A stretch of 5,479 nucleotides of DNA, from positions 1 to 5,479 of the forward strand of contig DBRU01000020.1 in NCBI GenBank assembly GCA_002306375.1, written 5' to 3'. Below the pieces are notes generated by a model that was not told the origin of the DNA, made no database searches, and saw only the letters and a list, made by a program, of their open reading frames with translations. This stretch comes from Faecalibacterium sp. UBA1360 (lineage in GTDB: Bacteria > Bacillota > Clostridia > Oscillospirales > Ruminococcaceae). The position numbers and the translations under genes were made by a program. The first letter of the stretch is position 1, and every line of letters starts with the position of its first letter. Below, one piece after another: positions 1 to 5,166 of this stretch.

Positions 1-13
1 CCCTGGTCGGCGT

Positions 14-41
14 CCACCGCATCGAAACGGTGGCGGTTTTT
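14..41 (+). terminator. Possible rho-independent terminator of a gene left of the window
   Basis: CCACCG (14-19) pairs with CGGTGG (28-33) across an 8-nt loop. An alternative register pairs ACCGC (16-20) with GCGGT (33-37). A run of five T follows at 37-41. This is the arrangement expected at the end of a plus-strand transcript entering from the left. The stem is short and three bases separate the first stem from the T-run, so this is weak evidence. The same bases are also open for translation on both strands, so a gene end reaching in from the left cannot be excluded. Confidence 0.25.
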
Positions 42-43
42 CG

Positions 44-69
44 GTTCCTTTTTGACGCCAAAAAGGAAC
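44..69. repeat. Perfect inverted repeat, 11-bp arms, 4-nt loop
   Basis: GTTCCTTTTTG (44-54) and CAAAAAGGAAC (59-69) are exact reverse complements separated by ACGC. The element would form a strong hairpin on either strand. No T-tract follows it in either direction, so it is not a classical terminator. It resembles short palindromic intergenic sequences I associate with gut Oscillospiraceae, but that is from memory. Confidence 0.6.
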
Positions 70-118
70 AACACTCCGGCAAGCAGCCGCCTGCCAAGAA
101 GCCACCAGCCAAGGGAAC

Positions 119-138
119 GGACGGGACAAGTCCCGTCC
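119..138. repeat. Perfect palindrome, 9-bp arms
   Basis: GGACGGGAC (119-127) and GTCCCGTCC (130-138) are exact reverse complements around the dinucleotide AA. In RNA the innermost pairs would open to give a larger loop. It lies in gene-free sequence downstream of the minus-strand unit and is probably part of an intergenic repeat. No protein-binding role can be shown from the sequence. Confidence 0.55.
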
Positions 139-200
139 CTACAGTGCGGGGCAAACAACAGATCGCCCGTTGGCGGGCAACGCCGCAAAGCTGCCAACCC

Positions 201-241
201 CTCCGTCAGCTTCGCTGACACCTCCCCTTACACAGGGGAGG
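201..241. repeat. Two-hairpin intergenic repeat element
   Basis: Two perfect hairpins sit side by side. GTCAGC-TTC-GCTGAC spans 205-219. CCTCCCCT-TACAC-AGGGGAGG spans 221-241, with 8-bp arms. A related string, GCTCCCCTTTACCC, recurs at 267-280 just before the end of the YcxB-like gene, so the element may extend to about 280. Paired hairpins of this style (a GTCA stem next to a CCTCCCC stem) are, as I remember them, scattered between genes in Faecalibacterium and relatives. Here it lies immediately downstream of the minus-strand unit and could stabilise or help end that transcript, although no T-tract follows. Confidence 0.65.
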
Positions 242-280
242 CATGTAAGGTGGCAGTACCCCAAGGCTCCCCTTTACCCT

Positions 281-826
281 TCACCTCACATCGTGCAGCT
301 TTTCAGCGGGCAGGGCGGCGGCGCACACCGCCCACAGGGCATCCCCGCCGCCCTGGGCCTGGTCGGCGGGCAGGATGTAGGCGCGGTCAAAATTCTCGTA
401 CAAATACACGGCGTCGGGGGTGCGGTACGCTCCCCACACCCCGGCCCAGTCCAGCATCCGAGGGGCCTTGTCCAGCTGGCCGGGCAGGGCGATGCCCACG
501 CCCTCGGGGCCAAGGGTCACATGGTAAGCCGCCTGGGGCGTTTGCAGGCCCATGCGGGCGGCCTCTTTGGTCACCGAGCGGTAAAACCGCCCGATCCACA
601 CCGCCGGCAGCCCCACGGCCGCCAGCGCCAGCACCCAGCCCGCCCACAGCAGCGCCGGGCCCCGGCTCATGCTCAAAACAAAGCAGGCCACGGCCGCCGC
701 CAGCAGCAGCGCCCCGGCCAGGGCGGGGCGCACCCAGCGCTTGCGGTGGCGGAAAAACTCAAAATCCGCAAAGGCGCGGAACTGCCCGGCATCCACCCGC
801 ACGGGCACGGTCACGGTTCGGGGCAT
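281..826 (-). CDS. YcxB-like membrane protein, function unknown
   Basis: This 181-residue protein has a hydrophilic N-terminus (1-30), two hydrophobic segments at about 33-53 and 57-78 that look like a membrane hairpin, and a soluble C-terminal domain at about 98-175. The C-terminal domain has the pattern of the YcxB-like family: a strand ending in LGPEGV, a conserved Trp in the segment LDWAGVWGAY (125-134), then VYLYENFDRAYILPAD (140-155), where the family usually has an aromatic strand followed by an 'ilPK/A' turn. The biochemical function of this family is not established. The ATG at 824-826 is preceded by AAGGAGG (833-839 on the minus strand) with 6-nt spacing, so the start is secure. The gene lies 26 nt downstream of the aminotransferase and probably shares its transcript. 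The family call is from motif memory and is moderately sure; that it is a real membrane-protein gene is very likely. Confidence 0.8.
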   Translation of the reverse strand: MPRTVTVPVRVDAGQFRAFADFEFFRHRKRWVRPALAGALLLAAAVACFVLSMSRGPALLWAGWVLALAAVGLPAVWIGRFYRSVTKEAARMGLQTPQAAYHVTLGPEGVGIALPGQLDKAPRMLDWAGVWGAYRTPDAVYLYENFDRAYILPADQAQGGGDALWAVCAAALPAEKLHDVR

Positions 827-852
827 GGGGGACCTCCTTGCTTGGCGGCGGT

Positions 853-2028
853 TCAGGCGCGCAGGATGCCGCTTTGGTCAATGGCGGCGACGGCTTCGCG
901 GATCACGTCCTCGGGCAGGGTCAGGGCAAAGCGGACGTAGCCTTCCCCCGACGGGCCGAAGCTGGACCCCGGTGTGCAGATGACCCCCGCCTTCTCGATG
1001 AGTTCCAGGCAGAAATCCATGCTGGAGGTATGCCCCGCCGGCACCGGCGCCCACACGAACATGCTGCCGTGACTGTCGGGCACCGGCCAGCCGATGTCCC
1101 GCAGGCCGCCGCACAAAGCGTTGCGCCGGGCCTCGTACACCTTGCACTGGGCCCTGACGCCCTCCAGCGGGCCCAGCAGCGCCGCCACGGCGGCCTTCTG
1201 GATGGGGGCGAACATGCCGAAATCGATCTGGGTGCGCAGCTTCTTGCAGGCGGCCACCACGTCGGGCCGGCCCACAAGAAAGCTGATGCGCGCCCCCGTG
1301 ACGTTGAAGCTCTTGCTCAAGGAGAAAAACTCCACGGCAACCTCCTCGGCGCCCGGCGTGTTGAACACGCTGCCGCCCACGGCGCCGTCAAAAATGATGT
1401 CGCTGTACGCGTTGTCATGCACGAGCAGAATGTCGTATGTACGGCAGAATTCCACGATCTCGGCGTACAGCTCCGGCGTGCCGATGCTGCCCACCGGGTT
1501 GGCCGGCAAAGACACCAGCATGACCTTGGCCTTGCGGGCCACCTCCTCGGGGATGGCGTGCACGTCGGGCAAAAAGCGGTTTTGTGCCGTCAGGGGGTAA
1601 AACCAGGGCACGCCCCCGCCCAGGCGCATGCCCGTCATGAACACCGGATAGCACGGGTCGGGCAAAAGCACCGTGTCCCCGTCGTTGAGCAGCGCCAGGC
1701 CCAGATGGCCGATGCCGTCCTGGCTGCCGTTGAAGGTCATGACCTTGTCGGGGGTGATGCCCTCGACCCCGAAGCGACGGCGGTAATACTGACCCACCGC
1801 GTCCAGCAGCTCGGGCAGGTCCCGCAGGGTGTACTTCCAGTTTTCGTCCACGGCGGCGGCGTCCAGCAGCGCCTGCTTGATGTGGGGCGCGGGGGCAAAG
1901 TCCGGCGTGCCCACCGACAGGTTGTACAGCTTGCGGCCCTGGGCCTCCAGGGCGATCTTTTTATCGTTGAGCGCGGCGAAGATCTCGGGCCCGAACAGGT
2001 CCAGCCGCTTGGAAAATTCCATCTGCAT
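853..2028 (-). CDS. PLP-dependent class I/II aminotransferase (LL-DAP aminotransferase-like)
   Basis: This 391-residue cytosolic enzyme is full length for fold-type I aminotransferases, which transfer an amino group between an amino acid and a 2-oxoacid through pyridoxal phosphate. Visible landmarks are NLSVGTPDFAP (36-46) at the N-terminal substrate arm, the cofactor-loop GSQDGI (101-106), Tyr127 in DPCYPVF, Asn177-Pro178, Asp205 and Tyr208 in HDNAYSD, the Schiff-base lysine Lys239 in SLSKSFNVTGAR, Arg247, and the carboxylate-binding Arg366 in GYVRFAL. The SKSFNxTG and FNGSQDGI signatures are closest to the LL-diaminopimelate aminotransferase/MalY-PatA-type group, so a lysine/cell-wall role is possible but unproven. 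Other amino-acid specificities fit equally well. Two in-frame ATGs occur, 6 nt apart. The upstream one (2026-2028) is preferred because AGGGGG (2037-2042, minus) lies 8 nt before it. The common YPNNPTG loop reads LPANPVG here. A promoter lies at 2069-2097 and the YcxB-like gene follows. Confidence 0.92.
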   Translation of the reverse strand: MQMEFSKRLDLFGPEIFAALNDKKIALEAQGRKLYNLSVGTPDFAPAPHIKQALLDAAAVDENWKYTLRDLPELLDAVGQYYRRRFGVEGITPDKVMTFNGSQDGIGHLGLALLNDGDTVLLPDPCYPVFMTGMRLGGGVPWFYPLTAQNRFLPDVHAIPEEVARKAKVMLVSLPANPVGSIGTPELYAEIVEFCRTYDILLVHDNAYSDIIFDGAVGGSVFNTPGAEEVAVEFFSLSKSFNVTGARISFLVGRPDVVAACKKLRTQIDFGMFAPIQKAAVAALLGPLEGVRAQCKVYEARRNALCGGLRDIGWPVPDSHGSMFVWAPVPAGHTSSMDFCLELIEKAGVICTPGSSFGPSGEGYVRFALTLPEDVIREAVAAIDQSGILRA

Positions 2029-2068
2029 GGCAGATGCCCCCTATACAATTTGTTGTGATGTCTGCCCT

Positions 2069-2097
2069 ATTGTAGCACCGAAGCGCCCCGGGCGCAA
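2069..2097 (-). promoter_or_regulatory. Probable sigma-A-type promoter for the aminotransferase unit
   Basis: Read on the minus strand, TTGCGC (2097-2092) and TACAAT (2074-2069) are separated by exactly 17 nt. The -10 matches the consensus at five of six bases and the -35 at its first three. Transcription would begin near 2062, giving a leader of about 34 nt before the ATG at 2028 that includes the ribosome binding site. A GC palindrome at 2083-2095 overlaps the -35 and spacer. Confidence 0.5.
2083..2095. promoter_or_regulatory. GC palindrome between divergent promoters, possible operator
   Basis: GCGCCC-C-GGGCGC is a perfect 6-bp inverted repeat around one central base. It overlaps the -35/spacer of the minus-strand promoter and lies 17 bp upstream of the -35 of the rnz promoter, so a bound protein could affect both. 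GC-rich palindromes arise easily by chance in DNA of this composition, so a regulatory role is speculative. Confidence 0.25.
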
Positions 2098-2112
2098 GGT
2101 GGCCCCCCGGCG

Positions 2113-2142
2113 TTTACGGGACGGGGGCGTTCGTGGTATAAT
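2113..2142 (+). promoter_or_regulatory. Probable extended -10 promoter for rnz and downstream genes
   Basis: A perfect TATAAT at 2137-2142 is preceded by TGG, giving the TGnTATAAT extended -10 motif. TTTACG at 2113-2118 is an acceptable -35 (4 of 6) with an 18-nt spacer. The expected start near 2149 lies about 29 nt upstream of the rnz ATG. This is the best promoter match in the window and one of the few A/T-rich spots in it. Confidence 0.7.
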
Positions 2143-2177
2143 ATCTCTGTATGATCGTTTGAAAGGGGGCGGGGCCT

Positions 2178-3104
2178 ATGCTGCGTGTGGTCCTGCTGGG
2201 CTGCGGCGGCACCCGGCCGCTGCCGGGGCGGGCCCTGGCCGCGTTGTGGGTGCAAAACGCCGGGCACGGACTGCTCATCGACTGCGGCGAGGGCACCCAG
2301 GTTGCCGCCGTGCGCTTCGGGGCCAGCTTGTACAAGCTGGACACCCTGCTTTTGACCCACTACCACGGGGACCACCTCTTCGGCGTGCCGGGGCTTTTGC
2401 AAACCATGGGGGCCCTGGGCCGCACCGGGCCCCTCACGGTGGCGGGCCCGCCCGGCCTGGACGGGGTGCTGGACGCCATCCTGACCTTGTGCGGGCCGCT
2501 GCCCTTTGCCCTGCGGCGGCATACCTTCGCCGAAGGCCGGGGCACGCTGGCGCTGCCCGGCGGCGGGCAGGTACAGGCCGTGCCCGCCGTGCACCGGGTG
2601 CCCTGCTGTTCCTACGTGTACACGCTGCCCCGGGCCGGGCGCTTTGACCCCGACCGGGCCCGGGCTGCCGGCATCCCCCTCCAATACTGGAAGGACCTGC
2701 AGCTGGGCCGCGAGGCCGGCGGCTTTGCCCCCGGCGACGTGCTGGGGGCGCCCCGGCGGGGCCTGCGGGTGGTGTACGCCACCGACACCGGCCCGTCGGA
2801 CGCTTTGCGGGACGCCGCCGCCGGGGCTGACCTGTTGTGCATGGACGCCACCTACGCCGACGACGCCGACGCCCCCAAGGCCCGGCTGTACGGCCACGCC
2901 ACCTGCGCCGAGGCCGGGGCCCTGGCCGCCGAGGCCGGGGCGCGGCGGCTGTGGCTCGTGCATTACAGCGCCGCCGTCACCGACCCCGCCCCGGGTCTGG
3001 CCGCCGCCCGGGCCCGGTTCGCCGGGGCCGAAGCCGGGTCCGACGGCCTGGAACTGACCCTGACCTTTGACCCCGATCCTCTGCAAGGAAAGGACGCCCC
3101 ATGA
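2178..3104 (+). CDS. rnz: Ribonuclease Z (tRNA 3' endonuclease)
   Basis: This 308-residue protein has the length and layout of bacterial short-form tRNase Z, the metallo-beta-lactamase-fold enzyme that cuts the 3' trailer from tRNA precursors in the cytosol. The zinc/catalytic motif THYHGDH gives His61, His63, Asp65 and His66. The further ligands fit the family spacing: His139 in VHRVP, Asp203 in ATDTGPSD, His262 in VHYSA. His240 in GHATCAEAGALA corresponds to the conserved HST/EA motif. GCGGTRP (8-14) and LLIDCGEGTQ (32-41) match the family N-terminus. The exosite region (about 150-190) reads RAAGIPLQYWKDLQLG in place of the better-known IPPGPLWGKL type. The ATG at 2178 has AAGGGGG (2163-2169) 8 nt upstream. 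The stop overlaps the next gene by 4 nt. Third codon positions are almost all G or C, as in its neighbours. The family call is secure. Confidence 0.95.
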   Translation: MLRVVLLGCGGTRPLPGRALAALWVQNAGHGLLIDCGEGTQVAAVRFGASLYKLDTLLLTHYHGDHLFGVPGLLQTMGALGRTGPLTVAGPPGLDGVLDAILTLCGPLPFALRRHTFAEGRGTLALPGGGQVQAVPAVHRVPCCSYVYTLPRAGRFDPDRARAAGIPLQYWKDLQLGREAGGFAPGDVLGAPRRGLRVVYATDTGPSDALRDAAAGADLLCMDATYADDADAPKARLYGHATCAEAGALAAEAGARRLWLVHYSAAVTDPAPGLAAARARFAGAEAGSDGLELTLTFDPDPLQGKDAP

Positions 3105-3460
3105 AACTGACCCCCGCCGCCCGCAAAAACCTGATCTTCGGTGTGTGCCTGGCCCTGGTCCTGGCCGCGCTGCTTGCCTGGCGCGCCCTGGCCTTGGGCG
3201 ATAGGGGGGCCGTGGCCCTTGTGCAGTACGGCGACCCCGGGCAGGAGCTGCGCATCCCCCTGGACGAGGACGGCCGCTACGACATCGACACCGGCTTTTA
3301 CACCATCCACCTGGTGGTGGAGGAGGGGACCATCCGCTTTGCGGACAGCCCCTGCCCCGACCATCTGTGCGAAGGCTTCGGCCGGCTGTCCCGCGCCGGG
3401 GACTGGGCCGCCTGCCTGCCTGCCAAAGCCAGCGTGACCATCCTGGAAAACGAAGACTGA
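3101..3460 (+). CDS. Membrane-anchored NusG domain II protein
   Basis: This 119-residue protein has a short basic N-terminus, one hydrophobic segment (about 10-32) that could be an uncleaved anchor or signal peptide, then an exported-type beta domain. The C-terminal pattern SPCPDHLC (83-90), EGFGRLSRAGDWAACLP (91-107), then KASVTI (109-114) is the signature of stand-alone NusG domain II proteins, usually seen as SPCPDxxC...G.I...G....CLP.K..V.I. Cys85, Cys90 and Cys105 are all present. Despite the name, these proteins lack the transcription-factor NGN domain and their function is not known. The ATG overlaps the rnz stop (ATGA) and is preceded by AAGGA (3090-3094) at 6-nt spacing, so it is probably co-translated with rnz. 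Such proteins often neighbour membrane redox or isoprenoid-related genes, but here the partner is rnz. Confidence 0.88.
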   Translation: MKLTPAARKNLIFGVCLALVLAALLAWRALALGDRGAVALVQYGDPGQELRIPLDEDGRYDIDTGFYTIHLVVEEGTIRFADSPCPDHLCEGFGRLSRAGDWAACLPAKASVTILENED

Positions 3461-3499
3461 ATTCTTCATTTTGTATATTGTTTTGAGAAAGGACCCCCT

Positions 3500-4000
3500 A
3501 TGAACGCCACCTACAAGCAAGTGACCAAGAACCGGGCCGTGCAGACGGTCAGCGACCTGGCCCGCCAGATCTTTGTGCAGCACTACACCAAACTGACCCC
3601 CAGGGTCGCCGCCGCTCTGGCCGAGGCCTGGCAGAACGAGGACCTGACCGACGAGGAGATCCACTGCGGTGCGGTGAACTATTTCCTGGTCTACCTGGGC
3701 AGCGAGCCGGTGGGCTACTTTGCCCTGGACCTGCGCCCGGCGGGGGCCTTGTGCATCAGCCGGCTGTTTTTGCTGGAAAAGGCCCGGGGCCGGGGCATCG
3801 GCCGCGGCATCGTGGCCTACGCCCAGAAGCTGGCCGAGGGCGACGGCCGCAGCCGCCTGTACCTGAAGGTATGGGCCAAGGACCTGAAGGCCGAGGGCTT
3901 CTGCAAGCGGTGCCGCTTCCGCGCCGCCGGCACCGAGGCCGTGGAAGTGCTGCCCGGCGTGACGCTGGACCTGACCACCTGGGAGAAGCTCTGGCGATGA
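3500..4000 (+). CDS. GNAT-family N-acetyltransferase
   Basis: This 166-residue cytosolic protein transfers an acyl group from acetyl-CoA to an unknown amine. The acetyl-CoA pyrophosphate loop of motif A is clear: SRLFLLEKARGRGIGRGI (87-104), with Arg96-Gly97-x-Gly99-x-Gly101. Upstream, YFLVYLGSEPVGYFAL (61-76) forms the expected beta2-turn-beta3 strands. The N-terminal half, with QHYTKLTP (27-34), resembles a Clostridia GNAT subgroup that I associate with names such as 'GNAT family N-acetyltransferase' without a known substrate. In motif B the usual A..FY...GF reads AEGFCKRCRF (131-140), so the common Tyr and Gly are Cys135 and Arg139. The ATG has AAAGGA (3488-3493) 6 nt upstream. The stop overlaps the sbcD start (ATGA), implying coupled translation. 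RimI-like protein acetylation and small-molecule acetylation are both possible. Confidence 0.9.
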   Translation: MNATYKQVTKNRAVQTVSDLARQIFVQHYTKLTPRVAAALAEAWQNEDLTDEEIHCGAVNYFLVYLGSEPVGYFALDLRPAGALCISRLFLLEKARGRGIGRGIVAYAQKLAEGDGRSRLYLKVWAKDLKAEGFCKRCRFRAAGTEAVEVLPGVTLDLTTWEKLWR

Positions 4001-5166
4001 AACTGCTGCATCTGGCCGACCTGCACCTGGGCAAGCGGGTCAACGGCTTCGACATGCTGGAGGACCAGCGCTATCTGCTGGACCGGGTGCTGGACCTGGT
4101 GGACGAGCAGGGCGTGGACGCCGTGGCCCTGGCCGGGGATATCTACGACGCGCCCCTGCCCCCGGCCGCCGCCGTGCTGGCGCTGGACGGCTTTCTCAAC
4201 GCGTTGGCCGGGCGGGGCGTGGCGGTGCTGGCGGTGTCCGGCAACCACGACAGCGCCGACCGGCTGGACTACGCCGCCAACCTGCTGGCCCGGCAGGGGG
4301 TGCACATCGCCGGGCGGTTCACGGGCGCGGTGCGCGTGGCCGAACTGACCGACGAGTACGGCAGGGTGGAATGCTGTCTTTTGCCCTTTGTGCGGGCAGC
4401 CACCGTGCGCCACTGCCTGCCCGACGCCCCCGTCGCCGACTACGACACCGCCGTGGCCGCGGCCCTGGCCACCCTGCCGCCCCGCCGGGCCGGGGTGCGG
4501 CGCATTCTGGTGGCCCACCAGACCGTGCTGGGTCTGGGGGCTCTGCCCACCCCCGCCGGCAGCGAGACCGTGGCCGCCGACCTGGCCGGCGCGGGGCTCA
4601 ACATCGGCGCCGTGGAGGCCGTGGACGCCGCCCGCTTTGCCCAAAACGGCGGCTTCGAGTATGTGGCCCTGGGCCACATCCACCGCCCCCAGACCGCCGG
4701 CGCGCCCCACATCCGCTACGCCGGCGCGCCTTTGTGCTACAGCCTGGACGAGTGCGGCGCCCAAAAAAGCGCCGTGCTGCTGACCCTGGGCCGGGATTCG
4801 GCGGACATCCAGTGCCTGCCCCTGACCCCCCGGCGGGCCATGCGCCACCTGACCGGCCCCCTGGCCAGCCTCACCGACCCGGCCCGGGTCACCGACGCCG
4901 GGGATTATATCTGGGCCACCCTCACCGACGACACCCCCCAGCCCGACGCCATGGCCGTGCTGCGGGCCGCCTACCCCAACGCCATGCGCCTGGACTACGC
5001 CGCCCGGGGCGACGGCCCCGACTGGAGCGACGCCGCCGCGGCCGCCGTGCGCCAAAAAAGCTTTGAGGAACTGTTCGCCGACTTTTTTGCCCGCATGCAC
5101 GGCCGGGACCTGACCGAGGCTGAGGCCCGGGCCATCGCCGCCATGAAGGAGGACTGCTCACCGTGA
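3997..5166 (+). CDS. sbcD: Exonuclease SbcCD, nuclease subunit SbcD
   Basis: This 389-residue protein is the Mre11-type metallophosphoesterase subunit of SbcCD, which with the SbcC ATPase cleaves DNA hairpins and trims double-strand ends in replication repair. The phosphoesterase motifs appear in order: DLHLG (Asp8, His10), GDIYD (Asp48), GNHD (Asn83, His84, Asp85), VAHQ (His174), GHIH (His227, His229). They are followed by YAGAP (241-245) and YSLDE (248-252), typical of SbcD. The C-terminal helix KSFEELFADFFARMHG (354-369) is the expected capping region, and total length is normal. The frame is open a further 82 codons upstream, but the start is set at 3997 because the SbcD family begins MKxLHxxDxHLG and this ATG overlaps the GNAT stop. 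Its ribosome binding site is weak (GGGAG at 3981-3985), which fits translational coupling. Confidence 0.96.
   Translation: MKLLHLADLHLGKRVNGFDMLEDQRYLLDRVLDLVDEQGVDAVALAGDIYDAPLPPAAAVLALDGFLNALAGRGVAVLAVSGNHDSADRLDYAANLLARQGVHIAGRFTGAVRVAELTDEYGRVECCLLPFVRAATVRHCLPDAPVADYDTAVAAALATLPPRRAGVRRILVAHQTVLGLGALPTPAGSETVAADLAGAGLNIGAVEAVDAARFAQNGGFEYVALGHIHRPQTAGAPHIRYAGAPLCYSLDECGAQKSAVLLTLGRDSADIQCLPLTPRRAMRHLTGPLASLTDPARVTDAGDYIWATLTDDTPQPDAMAVLRAAYPNAMRLDYAARGDGPDWSDAAAAAVRQKSFEELFADFFARMHGRDLTEAEARAIAAMKEDCSP
5146..5152 (+). promoter_or_regulatory. Ribosome binding site for sbcC, supporting a GTG start
   Basis: AAGGAGG inside the last codons of sbcD lies 10 nt before the GTG at 5163. It is a full-strength Shine-Dalgarno sequence and, with the SbcC-like N-terminus directly after it, fixes the GTG as the start. 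No ATG occurs in this frame before codon 65. Confidence 0.8.

Noticed and set aside
30..218. 62-codon plus-strand frame
   Set aside because: Most of it is a translation of palindromic repeats with a KQPPAKKPPAK-like stretch and no ribosome site. At most its first codons could be the tail of a gene from the left, which cannot be judged from so few bases.
221..241. CCTCCCCT/AGGGGAGG hairpin as rho-independent terminator for the minus-strand unit
   Set aside because: No T-run follows the stem on the minus strand; it is better described as part of a repeat, though it could still affect transcript ends.
52..2058. 668-codon plus-strand open frame antisense to the aminotransferase and YcxB-like genes
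   Set aside because: It is rich in Pro, Arg, Gly, His and Gln with no recognisable domain, starts inside an intergenic palindrome, has no convincing ribosome site, and lies opposite genes with clear families. Long open antisense frames are expected at this G+C content.
2067..3086. 339-codon minus-strand open frame opposite rnz
   Set aside because: Low-complexity Gly/Pro/Gln/Val composition and no family motif; it mirrors the codon bias of rnz.
3474..3479. TATATT as a -10 box for the acetyltransferase gene
   Set aside because: No -35-like hexamer at 16-18 nt and no properly spaced extended -10 TGn.
3751..3996. N-terminal extension of sbcD by 82 codons
   Set aside because: The extension is Arg/Pro/Gly-rich shadow of the acetyltransferase frame, and SbcD proteins begin at the MKLLHLADLHLG-type start found at 3997.
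3817..5100. 427-codon minus-strand open frame opposite the acetyltransferase and sbcD
   Set aside because: Gly/His/Gln/Val-rich with no domain; the opposite strand encodes sbcD with complete catalytic motifs.
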